Assembly (NCBI RefSeq): GCF_001424165.1
Contig: NZ_LMOJ01000022.1
Span: forward strand, 273,882-337,881
From: Massilia sp. Leaf139
GTDB lineage: Bacteria; Pseudomonadota; Gammaproteobacteria; Burkholderiales; Burkholderiaceae_D
Length of the DNA: 64,000 bases
Reading direction: 5' to 3'
Positions within the stretch are counted from its first letter, which is position 1. Every line of letters starts with the position of its first letter. Below the pieces are notes generated by a model, which did not search any database, had not been told where the DNA came from, and worked only from the letters and a program-made list of their open reading frames with translations. Of the stretch, positions 1 through 7,898 are shown piece after piece. Both the position numbers and the translations under genes were made by a program.

Positions 1-217
1 TCCCGATGCGCAGTTCGACCTGGCCCGGCAGTCCCAGCGACAGGCCGTTGAAATTGCTGACCTGGCGCACCTGCTTGACGATGCGCCCGCTGCCCTGCAC
101 CTGTTCGCCGCCCCAGTTCCAGGGCGCGGCGGCCACCTGGACGGTGGCGGCCAGGCTGGCGGCGATGCAGGCGGCGAGCAGGGTGCGGCGGGCGATGGTG
201 GAGAGCGTCTTGTTCAT
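1..217 (-). CDS. GIN-domain (DUF2807-type) secreted protein, N-terminal fragment
   Basis: The gene runs off the left edge, so only the first 72 or so residues are visible. It starts at ATG 217 after a GAGGACAAG ribosome site. The N-terminus is a signal peptide (MNKTLSTIARRTLLAACIAA, then an Ala-rich cleavage region near residue 30). Next come a short WNWGG stretch and GSGRIVKQVRQVSNFNGLSL. That pattern matches the first strand of the putative auto-transporter head GIN domain family (DUF2807), which forms secreted or periplasmic beta-helices of unknown role. The family call rests on this short stretch only. Confidence 0.6.
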   Translation of the reverse strand, partial: MNKTLSTIARRTLLAACIAASLAATVQVAAAPWNWGGEQVQGSGRIVKQVRQVSNFNGLSLGLPGQVELRIG

Positions 218-333
218 GATCTTGTCCTCACGGTTGTCGATGGTGAGAATGTAGCGGCGCGTCTGTCGTGCCGCACCCGGAATGCGACAGGCTGCGCGGA
301 AGCGCAACCAGACTGCACGCTTGCACGACGATC

Positions 334-903
334 CTAAGTTGCGCCGACACCTGCGCCTGTGCTGCGGGAGAGGTAGCGCGGCGGGACGGCCTCCGTCAGC
401 CAGACGCCGTTGTCGGCCAGGTAAAAGACGAATCCGTCCGCCGCCATGGCCGCCGCATCGATGCGCAGCACGACCGGCATGCCGTAGCGCGCGCCGACGC
501 TGGCCGCCGTGGCCTGCTCCTGCGACAGGTGGACATGGTGGCGCGACCCGGCACGCAGGCCCTGGCGTTCGATGGCCGCCACGAAGCGCGTCGCGGTGCC
601 GTGGTACAGGACGGGGGGCGGCGCCAGGGCGCGGTGCGTCAGCTGCACGCCGGCGCTCGAGTGGCCCTGCAGCGCGCGGATGCGCAGGCCGTCGCCGGAG
701 ATGGCGAAGCGGCCCTTGTCGTTGGTCTGCACCACTTCGTCGATCAGGGCCCGGTCGAGGCGGCGTCCATCCTCGTTCGCGGCTACGAGCAGCGCGGCGA
801 TGTCCGTCCAGCCTTCGCGGTCGAGATCGATGCCGATGGCCTGCGGCTGGTGCCGCAGCACGAAGCTGAGGAACTTGCTGGTCTCGACGATGCGTTTGTT
901 CAT
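334..903 (-). CDS. kptA: RNA 2'-phosphotransferase (Tpt1/KptA family)
   Basis: At 189 aa it has normal length for bacterial KptA. The family moves an internal RNA 2'-phosphate onto NAD+, releasing nicotinamide and ADP-ribose 1'',2''-cyclic phosphate. Visible motifs are FVLRHQP (residues 14-20), VLYHGT (98-103), RAGSRHHVHLS (117-127) and the C-terminal VFYLADNGVWLTE, which together carry the conserved Arg-His-Arg-Arg catalytic set. It stands alone, with no tRNA ligase or RtcB nearby. The natural substrate in bacteria is not settled because they lack the yeast-type tRNA splicing step. No clear ribosome site precedes ATG 903. Confidence 0.93.
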   Translation of the reverse strand: MNKRIVETSKFLSFVLRHQPQAIGIDLDREGWTDIAALLVAANEDGRRLDRALIDEVVQTNDKGRFAISGDGLRIRALQGHSSAGVQLTHRALAPPPVLYHGTATRFVAAIERQGLRAGSRHHVHLSQEQATAASVGARYGMPVVLRIDAAAMAADGFVFYLADNGVWLTEAVPPRYLSRSTGAGVGAT

Positions 904-1027
904 GCCGCATGATAGCCGGGAAGCGGGGGCGGCCGCGCCCGCGGGAGGTGCGCGCCATGCAGCCGCGCTCCACTTCCACTACAATCTTGCCCTTTTTGTT
1001 TCCGGCTTCACCGGTAAGGAAGTAAGC

Positions 1028-1501
1028 ATGAACGCGGTCTTATTCGCGCTGGCCTTTTGTGTCGGCATCTTCATTTCGGTGCAGGCGGCCGTCAACAGCC
1101 AGCTCGCCCATGCCCTGCACGCGAACTCGGTGGTCGCGGCCCTGATCTCGTTTTCGGTCGGCACGGTGGTGCTCGGCATCGCCGCCTTCGCCCGCGGCGG
1201 CGTGGGCGAATCGCTGGCGCTGCTCTCCAGCCAGCCGCTGTGGAAGCTGACCGGCGGCATGCTCGGCGCTGCCTTCGTGTTCGGCACCGTGTTCCTGGCG
1301 CCGCGCATCGGCCTGCTGAACCTGGTGGTGCTGGTCATTGCCGGGCAGCTCATCATGTCGATGGCGATCGACCATTTCGGCTTGGTGCAGATGGCCGTGC
1401 GCAACGTGTCGCCGATCCGCATGGCCGGCGCCCTGGTGGTGATCGCCGGCGTGGCGCTGACCCTGTTCGGCGACCGGATTGTTGCGGCATTGGGACGCTA
1501 A
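1028..1501 (+). CDS. DMT-superfamily small membrane protein (DUF606/YdcZ-like)
   Basis: A 157 aa, almost entirely hydrophobic protein with four to five predicted membrane spans. The first spans about residues 3-22 and the last about 133-152. The opening (FALAFCVGIFISVQAAVNSQ) and the motif PRIGLLNLVVLVIAGQL are typical of the DUF606/YdcZ group, half-size relatives of drug/metabolite exporters that probably act as dimers. The substrate is unknown. GGTAAGGAAG lies just upstream of ATG 1028, and a TACAAT box sits near 980. Nothing in the neighbourhood points to a ligand. Confidence 0.85.
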   Translation: MNAVLFALAFCVGIFISVQAAVNSQLAHALHANSVVAALISFSVGTVVLGIAAFARGGVGESLALLSSQPLWKLTGGMLGAAFVFGTVFLAPRIGLLNLVVLVIAGQLIMSMAIDHFGLVQMAVRNVSPIRMAGALVVIAGVALTLFGDRIVAALGR

Positions 1502-1598
1502 ATAATTTCTATACAGTAGCTGCAATTTCTAGCGGGCATGGTTCTATAATGATCGACATTGTCTGAACGACACTTCGATTATCAAAGAATACCGCCCG

Positions 1599-2720
1599 AT
1601 GGAATTCCACCAGTCCTCGCAAATCCCCACGCTGTCGTATGTCGAAAACGAAGACCACCCGGTCTTCGGCACCCTGGTCGAGCAGATCCTGCACCTGCTG
1701 AACTCGCGCCTGGTGTTTTCCGACATCATCATCCACCAGAACAGCCCGCTGATGCTGCGCCAGCCGAAGGGCCTGGTGGCGGTCACCGACTCGCCAATCA
1801 CGCGCGAGGAACTGGAAGAATTCTTCGAAGTCATCGAGCCGAACTGGGCCGAGCGCATCGCCGACCGCGCCTTCGACCGCTCGATCGACCTGCACACGGC
1901 GCGCATCCGCGCCAACTGCTTCACCTTCCAGGGCAAGAAGCGCCTGGGCTGCGTGATCCGCCGCTTCCCGAAGGAGCCGATGCCGCTGGCCGAACTGGGG
2001 CTCGACCAAGATGCCCAGGAATTCGCGCGCGCGACCAGTGGCCTGGTGCTCATCATCGGCGACACCTGCCAGGGCAAGTCGACCACGATCGCCTCGATGC
2101 TCGACGAGATCAACAAGCGCCGCTCGGGCCACATCATCACCATCGAAGACCCGGTCGAAACCCTGATCCCGCAGCGCAAATGCATCATCACCCAGCGCGA
2201 AGTGGGCATCGACGGCGACGTCGAAAGCTACTACCTCGGCGCCCTCGACGCGCTGCGCGAGCGGCCGGACGTGATCGTCATCGGCGAGATCCGCGACGCC
2301 CAGACGGCGCAGGAGGCGCTGGCCCTGGCCGAATCTGGCCCGCTGGTGCTCGCGACCCTGCATGCGCGCTCGACCGAGATGGGCCTGCAGAAGATGCTGC
2401 GCCTGCTCGGCAACTCCGACGCCCAAGCCCAGGCCCTGGCCCACGCCCTGCGCGGCGTGCTGTGCCAGGCGCTGCTGCCCTCGATCGAGGGCAACCGCTA
2501 CCACCTGGCCACCGAATGCCTGACCCCGAGCCCGGCCGTGGCGCGCCTGATCGAAGAAGGCGACCTCGGCGCCCTGCGCGAATACATGAACAGCGGGCGC
2601 GATCCGGGCTGCCATACGATGAACGCCTCGCTCGAACGCCTGCTCTCGAGCCACAAGATCGGCGTCGAGGATGCACGCGCCGCGACCACCGACCGCGTCG
2701 GGTTCGCCGACCTGGTCTGA
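1599..2720 (+). CDS. PilT/PilU-like secretion ATPase, orphan
   Basis: A 373 aa protein of the T2SS/T4P ATPase superfamily, closest in layout to the pilus retraction motors PilT and PilU. Walker A is GDTCQGKS (154-161), the Asp box is TIEDPVE (181-187), Walker B is DVIVIGEIRD (224-233) and the His box is LATLHAR around His255. The canonical PilT P-loop is GPTGSGKS; here Cys and Gln replace Gly and Ser, while the essential G-K-S is kept. No pil genes flank it. A TATAAT box lies at 1545-1550, but no strong ribosome site precedes ATG 1599. Retraction, an accessory PilU role or another motor function are all possible. Confidence 0.85.
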   Translation: MEFHQSSQIPTLSYVENEDHPVFGTLVEQILHLLNSRLVFSDIIIHQNSPLMLRQPKGLVAVTDSPITREELEEFFEVIEPNWAERIADRAFDRSIDLHTARIRANCFTFQGKKRLGCVIRRFPKEPMPLAELGLDQDAQEFARATSGLVLIIGDTCQGKSTTIASMLDEINKRRSGHIITIEDPVETLIPQRKCIITQREVGIDGDVESYYLGALDALRERPDVIVIGEIRDAQTAQEALALAESGPLVLATLHARSTEMGLQKMLRLLGNSDAQAQALAHALRGVLCQALLPSIEGNRYHLATECLTPSPAVARLIEEGDLGALREYMNSGRDPGCHTMNASLERLLSSHKIGVEDARAATTDRVGFADLV

Positions 2721-2755
2721 AGACGGGTTCGGATTGAGACAAGAGAGGTAACGCC

Positions 2756-3325
2756 ATGCGATCACGTACGACACTGACCTCCGCAAGTTGCCTCGCCGTG
2801 CTTGCACTGTTTGCACTGCTGGGCGGCTGCGGCTACCAGCGCGGCTACCAGAACACGACCCGGGCGACCCTGCTGCCCATCGGCGAGAGCCAGGTGCAGG
2901 GCACTGCCGTGATCGGGTACCAGGACAGCGACCCGGTGTACAACATGAAGGTGTCGCTGAAGAGCCCAAAGAGCGATGCCGTCTACCAGATCCGTTTCTT
3001 CGAGTCCGCGGGATGCGAGCCGGAAGCGCTGGCGCAGGCGCCCAGGATCGATGGCAAGTACGAAGGGCCCTCGGGCCGCAGCGACATCTGGTCGTTCGAT
3101 AAGCAGCCGGTCAGCCTGGCCGGCGGCTTTCTCGGCAAGGCCGAAGGGGAATTCAAGCTCAGGCCCGGCTACTTGCCGGTGCCGACGATCATGGGCTCGA
3201 TGCGCTTTCCGACGGTCGTGGTGTATGCGGTCGAGGGCGCTGCGGACAGTGCCGCCGCGCCGCTGCGCGCCGTCGCCTGCGGCAAGACGGACACGCATTT
3301 CACCAACCACCGGCCGCATACCTGA
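2756..3325 (+). CDS. putative lipoprotein of unknown function
   Basis: 189 aa, starting 35 bp after the PilT-like gene with GAGAGGTAACGCC before the ATG. A short basic N-terminus, a hydrophobic stretch and the lipobox LLGGC (Cys25) indicate lipidation and membrane anchoring. The mature part is beta-rich by pattern, with alternating hydrophobic strands such as GTAVIGYQD and AVYQIRFFE, and has few cysteines. I do not recognise a family. A small inverted repeat (CGGCGGC at 3343-3349, GCCGCCG at 3359-3365) follows the gene and may end transcription. Confidence 0.7.
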   Translation: MRSRTTLTSASCLAVLALFALLGGCGYQRGYQNTTRATLLPIGESQVQGTAVIGYQDSDPVYNMKVSLKSPKSDAVYQIRFFESAGCEPEALAQAPRIDGKYEGPSGRSDIWSFDKQPVSLAGGFLGKAEGEFKLRPGYLPVPTIMGSMRFPTVVVYAVEGAADSAAAPLRAVACGKTDTHFTNHRPHT

Positions 3326-3434
3326 TGCAGCGGGGCTGCGTGCGGCGGCGTTGATTATGCCGCCGTGACAATCCGCGCATTTTCCTGCCAAGCTATCTGG
3401 CATCATGCAAATTTCGTTCATGCCAGGTGGATCG

Positions 3435-3962
3435 ATGATGAAGAGTGGATTGACACGGTCGTGCGCCGGCCTGTTCCTGCTGTGCGCCTTCCATGCGGCC
3501 CCCGGCATGGCCTGCGCGATCGTGACGCCGGAAGAGGGAGCGCGCAGGCAGCAAGCCCGCATCGACACCAGCAAGGCGGAAGCCCTCGCGCTGCACGAGG
3601 AAGCCGACCTGGTTTTCATCGGCAAACTGACGCAGCTGACGCTCGAGCGGGAAACGGTCAAGCAGGGCCCGAACCAGCACCTGGTCAAGAAAACCTACCA
3701 GTCCGACTTCGACTTCGTCGACGACATCAAAGGCCGGTACGCCAAAGGCCAGCCGCTCGCGCTCACGCTCGACAACCTCGTGTATGTCGGCTGCGGCCCG
3801 CGCGCATTCCGCAACAGCCTGCCGAAAGAGAACGGCGTGGGCGAGGTCTACCTCGTCTACGCACGCGCGGGACAGATCCTGCGCACCAACCACATCCCCG
3901 ACGACGTCCAGCCGCTGAGCGGACGAGAAGAGGCGCGGCATCTGCGCGCTGCTGCGCGCTAG
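3435..3962 (+). CDS. hypothetical exported protein
   Basis: 175 aa from the double ATG at 3435/3438, chosen because AGGTGG lies 5 bp upstream; an ATG at 3405 is in frame but lacks a ribosome site. The first 25-28 residues form a signal peptide ending near AAPGMACA. The mature protein has two cysteines (after the cleavage site and in YVGCGPR), a charged middle region and a strand-rich core (LVFIGKLTQLTL, GQPLALTLDNLVYVG). Family not recognised. It lies in a row of small exported proteins without an obvious shared function. Confidence 0.65.
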   Translation: MMKSGLTRSCAGLFLLCAFHAAPGMACAIVTPEEGARRQQARIDTSKAEALALHEEADLVFIGKLTQLTLERETVKQGPNQHLVKKTYQSDFDFVDDIKGRYAKGQPLALTLDNLVYVGCGPRAFRNSLPKENGVGEVYLVYARAGQILRTNHIPDDVQPLSGREEARHLRAAAR

Positions 3963-4000
3963 CTGACGTCGTCTACTCCATCCCGTTGAAAAGGAATCAC

Positions 4001-4540
4001 ATGAAGTCGTTCGTCCACGCCGTACTCGGCCTGTCGCTTGCCGCAAGCGCCTCCGCATTCGCCGCCACCGCCGCGCCCGCGCCGCAGGCCGGCGCCGCCA
4101 GCCCCGCCCACGTGAAGGCCGTGCAGGATCTGCTGGGGGCCATGCAGGTCGAAAACGTCCTGCGCGGCGTCGCCGCGCGCAGCCGCTATCCGAGCGAGGC
4201 GCAGCGCAAGGCCGTGTTCGCCAAGCTCGACAAGACTTCGCCCGCGGAAGTGGCGCGGCGCCTGGCGCCGCCGCTGGCAGGCGTCGTGTCCCCCGACACC
4301 GCGGCCGAGATGACGCGCTTCTACGGCACGCCCTACGGCAAGAAGCTCATCCACAGGAAGTACAACAGCGGCGCGCAGGTGATGATGCCGGGCGCGCGTC
4401 CGTCTGTCGCGCCGGAAGAGACGAAAGAGCGCAAGCGCGCCGCCTATGTCCTGGCAAGCAAGGAGCTCGCGGCCGCGGAACCGGCGATCGAGCGTGAGGC
4501 CTTCAAGCTGCTCCAGCAGATCAACAAGGAACAGCGCTGA
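4001..4540 (+). CDS. hypothetical secreted protein, possibly DUF2059-like
   Basis: 179 aa with a clear signal peptide (MKSFVHAVLGLSLAASASAF, cleavage near AAT). AAAAGGAAT precedes the ATG. The mature region is helical and charged. The segment EMTRFYGTPYGKKLI resembles the helix with an aromatic-Gly-Lys pattern seen in the DUF2059 family, but the match is loose and I would not rely on it. Convergent with the cytochrome operon, whose stop is only 16 bp away; no terminator-like hairpin fits between them. Confidence 0.6.
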   Translation: MKSFVHAVLGLSLAASASAFAATAAPAPQAGAASPAHVKAVQDLLGAMQVENVLRGVAARSRYPSEAQRKAVFAKLDKTSPAEVARRLAPPLAGVVSPDTAAEMTRFYGTPYGKKLIHRKYNSGAQVMMPGARPSVAPEETKERKRAAYVLASKELAAAEPAIEREAFKLLQQINKEQR

Positions 4541-4555
4541 GGCCCGCCAGGGCGT

Positions 4556-5824
4556 CTAGTCCAGCGGCACGCTGCGGTAGCGGTTGACTTCCGGCGCCGA
4601 CACCGGCCCCGCCGCATTGCCCCAGCTGGCGCGCAGGTAGGTCACCAGGGTGGCCGTCTCGGCGTCGCCCAACACGTGGCCGAAAGGAGGCATGCCGTAG
4701 GGGCGCGGGTTGCCCTGGGTGCCGGGCGCGAAGCCGCCGTTGAGCACGACACGGATCGCGTTGACGGGCTCGGCCAGGGTGAGGGCGCGGTTGCCGCCCA
4801 GTGCCGGATACGGCCCCTTGCCTTCGCCTTTTTCGCCATGGCAGGCGGCGCAGTGCCGGCCGTACAGTTTCTCTCCCTCGCGCATGGTCTGCGCCGGCGG
4901 TGGCGGTGCGGCCGGGGGCGGCGACGCGGACGCCGCCGGCAGGGATTTCAGATACGCGGCCATCGCGCCCAGGTCGTCGGGCGTCAGGTACTGCAAGCTT
5001 TGCAGCACCACTTCGGCCATCGGCCCGGTCACGCTGGCGCCCGGCGCCACGCCGCTGCCGAGCAGCTGCACGATGTGCGCTTCGCTCCATTTGCCGAGTC
5101 CCGCTTCGCCGCTTGAAGTGAGCGAGGGCGCGTACCAGCCGAGCGTCGGAATCAGGCCGCCGCCAAGCGTGCTGTCGGCGGCGCCGAAACGGTTGCGCGT
5201 GCTGTGGCAGGCGGCGCAGTGGCCGAGTCCTTCGACCAGGTAGGCGCCGCGGTTCCAGCGGGCGTCGCGCGACGCGTCGAGCTGCTGCACGCCGGGTTTG
5301 AAGTAGAACAGGCGCCAGCCGGCCAGCGTGAGCTGCTGGTTGTAGGGGAAGCGCAGCGCGTGCGGCGCGTTCTGCTGGCGCACCGGGGGCAGGCTGCGCA
5401 AGTAGGCGAACAGCGCGTCCGCATCCGGGCGCGTCACCTTCGTATAGTTCGTGTAAGGGAAGGCCGGATACAGCAGGCGGCCGTCCTTCGACTTGCCGTT
5501 GTGGAGGGCGCGCCAGAAATCGTCGGCGCTCCAGTTGCCGATGCCGGTCGTCGGTTCGGGCGTGATGTTGGGCGCGACCAGGCGGCCGAAGGGCGTGTCG
5601 AGCGCGCGGCCGCCGGCATACGGCACGCCGCCGCGCGCGGTGTGGCAGGCCATGCAATCGCCGGCGCGGGCCAGGTAGGCGCCGCGCGCGAGGTTGGCCT
5701 CGGTGGCCGCATGGTCGGCCGGGGAGCGCGAGGCGATGTATTCCTCGCGCGGCCAGGCCAGCGCGATGGCGGCAGCCGCGCCGGCCAGCAGCACGGCCAG
5801 AGCGAAGAGCAAACGCCGCTTCAT
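4556..5824 (-). CDS. triheme cytochrome c subunit (alcohol/gluconate dehydrogenase type)
   Basis: 422 aa with an N-terminal membrane anchor or signal (residues 4-24) and three CXXCH heme sites: CMACH 57-61, CAACH 203-207 and CAACH 325-329. Three tandem cytochrome c domains of this spacing are typical of the cytochrome subunit of membrane-bound alcohol, gluconate or sorbitol dehydrogenases, which pass electrons to ubiquinone. A Pro/Ala-rich linker (about 296-311) precedes the third domain. It overlaps the upstream diheme gene by 4 bp (ATGA), so the two are translationally coupled. No dehydrogenase catalytic subunit is adjacent. Confidence 0.85.
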   Translation of the reverse strand: MKRRLLFALAVLLAGAAAAIALAWPREEYIASRSPADHAATEANLARGAYLARAGDCMACHTARGGVPYAGGRALDTPFGRLVAPNITPEPTTGIGNWSADDFWRALHNGKSKDGRLLYPAFPYTNYTKVTRPDADALFAYLRSLPPVRQQNAPHALRFPYNQQLTLAGWRLFYFKPGVQQLDASRDARWNRGAYLVEGLGHCAACHSTRNRFGAADSTLGGGLIPTLGWYAPSLTSSGEAGLGKWSEAHIVQLLGSGVAPGASVTGPMAEVVLQSLQYLTPDDLGAMAAYLKSLPAASASPPPAAPPPPAQTMREGEKLYGRHCAACHGEKGEGKGPYPALGGNRALTLAEPVNAIRVVLNGGFAPGTQGNPRPYGMPPFGHVLGDAETATLVTYLRASWGNAAGPVSAPEVNRYRSVPLD

Positions 5825-6534
5825 GGCGCGCTCCCGCAGGGCATCGGCAGCGGTGCGCCCAGGCGCGCGGCTGGCCGCGCGCCCGGCGGCGTCGGCTGCG
5901 CGGCCAGCCAGGCCGAGAGCGAGGCCACGTCGCCCGGCCCCAGGCGCTCGGCGATGGTCGCCATGCAGTCGGGCGCGTGGGCGCGGCGCACCTTGTTGCG
6001 CCAGGCGCCGAACTGGGCGTTGACGTAGTCGCGCGGCAGGTTCAGCAGGCCCGGAATGCCGGGCGCCACGCCGGCCAGCCCCTCGCCGTGGCAGGCGATA
6101 CAGGCCGGAACCTTCAGGGCCGCGTCGCCGCGTCGCACCAGCTGCTCGCCGCGCGCGAGCACGGCGGCGGAGGCGGTGGGCGCGGCAGGCGCCGGCACGG
6201 CTGGATGCTGGTTGGAGAAATAGTCGGCGATTTCGCGCAGGTAGGGATCGGGCAGGTGGGTCACCATCCAGGTCATCATCGGATACTGGCGGCGCCCGTC
6301 GCGAAAGTTCACGAGCTGGTTGTACAGGTAGCCGCCCGGCTTGCCGGCGATGCGCGGGAAGTAGACGCCGTTGATGCTGGTGCCCCCGCTATCCTTGGGC
6401 GCATGGCAGGCGATGCAGGCGGCGATGCGCTGCTCGAGCGTGTCGGGCACGACCGCGGCTCTTTGCGCGCCGGCGAAGGCGGGCAGGGCGCCCAGGAGTA
6501 GTGCTGAAAAACGTAGCGAGGCAGAGAGCGGCAT
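5821..6534 (-). CDS. diheme cytochrome c (c4-like)
   Basis: 237 aa with a signal peptide (to about residue 23) and two CIACH heme sites at 40-44 and 145-149, separated by a Pro/Ala-rich linker. This is the two-domain layout of cytochrome c4-like periplasmic electron carriers. Met residues that could be sixth ligands occur after each heme (PMMTW and DCMAT). First gene of the two-gene cytochrome operon. A very long hairpin lies directly upstream (6571-6644). The electron donor and acceptor cannot be told from the sequence. Confidence 0.85.
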   Translation of the reverse strand: MPLSASLRFSALLLGALPAFAGAQRAAVVPDTLEQRIAACIACHAPKDSGGTSINGVYFPRIAGKPGGYLYNQLVNFRDGRRQYPMMTWMVTHLPDPYLREIADYFSNQHPAVPAPAAPTASAAVLARGEQLVRRGDAALKVPACIACHGEGLAGVAPGIPGLLNLPRDYVNAQFGAWRNKVRRAHAPDCMATIAERLGPGDVASLSAWLAAQPTPPGARPAARLGAPLPMPCGSAP

Positions 6535-6570
6535 ACGGCGTCCAGGTCATCAATGCCAGAATGATAACCC

Positions 6571-6644
6571 AGCGCGGCCAATGGAGCCCTCATGGCAGCG
6601 TTTTCGACGCTGCGCCTTGCCCTGAGGGCTCCATTGACCGCGCT
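6571..6644. terminator. long nested hairpin between exonuclease gene and cytochrome operon
   Basis: The arms 6571-6592 and 6623-6644 pair over about 21 bp with one small mismatch. Inside them GCAGCG (6595-6600) pairs with CGCTGC. No T-tract follows on either strand. It lies 14 bp past the stop of the exonuclease gene and 37 bp before the cytochrome start, so it may end the first transcript or shape the second. Confidence 0.5.
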
Positions 6645-6657
6645 ATTAGTTGCTCTA

Positions 6658-7296
6658 TTACGCCGGTGGATTCGCGCGCCAGTGGCGGTACAGCTTCAAG
6701 GCCACATGCGCATCGTCCGCCGCATACCGGATCTGCTGTTCCGACAGGCGCGGCAGCGCCCAGTTGGTGGTGGTGATGCGTTTCGACTTTTGCAGACGCT
6801 GGCCGAAGAAGCGTGCGACGGCGGTCTTCGCGCCCAGCGTATTGCGTTCGCCGCGGCGGCGCAGGGTGGTCGACAGGTCGACCACGTTCTGCGTCTCGAT
6901 GCCGAGCTTGCTGCGCAGGCGGCGCAGGTCGTCGCCCAGGCCGAAGCCCACCTTCAGGATGGCGGGCGCTTCCAGCACAGCGCGCAGCACGTCCACGCTG
7001 CCCGGATCGGGCCGCGCGCCGATCTGGAACAGGTAGGCGGTGCTGTCGGTGGCCAGCTGCACCAGGTGCGGGCCGGTCGATGCCTCGCCCTTGGCGAAGG
7101 TCGGCTTCGATTCGGTGTCGAAACCGACGACGTCGGCGCACGTGAGGGCGGCCAGGGCGGCGGCCGCCTCGGCGTCGGACTTCACGAGGACGACGTCGCC
7201 CAGTTCGATGCCGGCATAGGGCGGCAGTTCTTCTTCGTCGGGCTTGTCGCCGATGGGGCCGCGCACGTGATGGCCGTGCACTTCAGAGCCGCTCAC
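6658..7296 (-). CDS. RNase D-like 3'-5' exonuclease domain protein
   Basis: About 212 aa from GTG 7296, two bases after the stop of the ProQ gene; there is no ATG near the domain start. It carries the DEDDy nuclease motifs: Exo I VGFDTE (Asp60, Glu62), Exo II VGFGLGDDLRRL (Asp near 122) and Exo III YAADD (Tyr191 to Asp195). It is only the exonuclease domain, lacking the HRDC domains of full RNase D. The family trims 3' ends of structured RNAs. Coupling to a ProQ-type RNA chaperone suggests a shared RNA target, which is inference. Confidence 0.85.
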   Translation of the reverse strand: MSGSEVHGHHVRGPIGDKPDEEELPPYAGIELGDVVLVKSDAEAAAALAALTCADVVGFDTESKPTFAKGEASTGPHLVQLATDSTAYLFQIGARPDPGSVDVLRAVLEAPAILKVGFGLGDDLRRLRSKLGIETQNVVDLSTTLRRRGERNTLGAKTAVARFFGQRLQKSKRITTTNWALPRLSEQQIRYAADDAHVALKLYRHWRANPPA

Positions 7297-7298
7297 AT

Positions 7299-7898
7299 TC
7301 AGCCGCGCGAGAACTTCGAGGCGAGCTGCTGCAGCTTTTCCTGGCGCAGGCGCGCCGCTTCGGCTTCGGCGGCGGCGGCTTTCTCGGCCTTCTTGCGATC
7401 GGCTTCCTTCTTGAAACGCTGCTGCAGCTGTTCCTTGGCGTGCAGGCGGTGGGTGTCGGTCACTTCCGCGCCGGCCACGCCGTCGAGGTCGTAGCGCACG
7501 GTGGCTTTTTCCATCGAGCGCAGGTAGCGCATCGAGCCGGTGTGGATGCCGAGCGCGGCGCGCATGGTCTTGCGATCCAGGTTCGGGACGCGCGCGAGCA
7601 GCTGCTTGTCGATGCCGATCGCCAGAGGCAGGCAATCGCGGAAGGCCGGGAATTGCTGCTGCAGCTGCTTGAGCAGGGCGCGGGCCGACGGAGCGGCGGC
7701 GCCCGGGGCGGCTGGCGCAGCCGACACGGCTGCGTCGCTTTGTGCGGCGGCATTGCTGTCGGTGGCCGAGGTCTCCGATGCGCTGCTTTCCTGCGCGGTC
7801 TGCTGGCTGGGTGCCTCCGTGTTCGGGGTCTTGGCTGGGGAAGGGGTGGTGGCGTCGACGGACTCGGCGGCGGAACTGATGGTATTCATTGACTTCAT
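7299..7898 (-). CDS. ProQ/FinO-domain RNA-binding protein
   Basis: 199 aa from ATG 7898; an in-frame ATG at 7889 is also possible, and no strong ribosome site marks either. Residues 1-70 are a low-complexity Ser/Thr/Ala/Gln tail. A ProQ/FinO domain follows (about 71-170) with recognisable blocks: LLKQLQQQFPAFRD, LPLAIGIDKQLL, RAALGIHTGSMRYLRSM and RYDLDG. A basic Lys/Ala/Glu-rich helix ends the protein. FinO-domain proteins bind 3' terminator hairpins of mRNAs and sRNAs. It heads a two-gene unit with the exonuclease. Confidence 0.88.
   Translation of the reverse strand: MKSMNTISSAAESVDATTPSPAKTPNTEAPSQQTAQESSASETSATDSNAAAQSDAAVSAAPAAPGAAAPSARALLKQLQQQFPAFRDCLPLAIGIDKQLLARVPNLDRKTMRAALGIHTGSMRYLRSMEKATVRYDLDGVAGAEVTDTHRLHAKEQLQQRFKKEADRKKAEKAAAAEAEAARLRQEKLQQLASKFSRG

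Noticed and set aside
2756..3325. Cu/Zn superoxide dismutase-like fold for the lipoprotein
   Set aside because: No histidine ligand pattern and no GxH motif; similarity is only a general beta-rich look.
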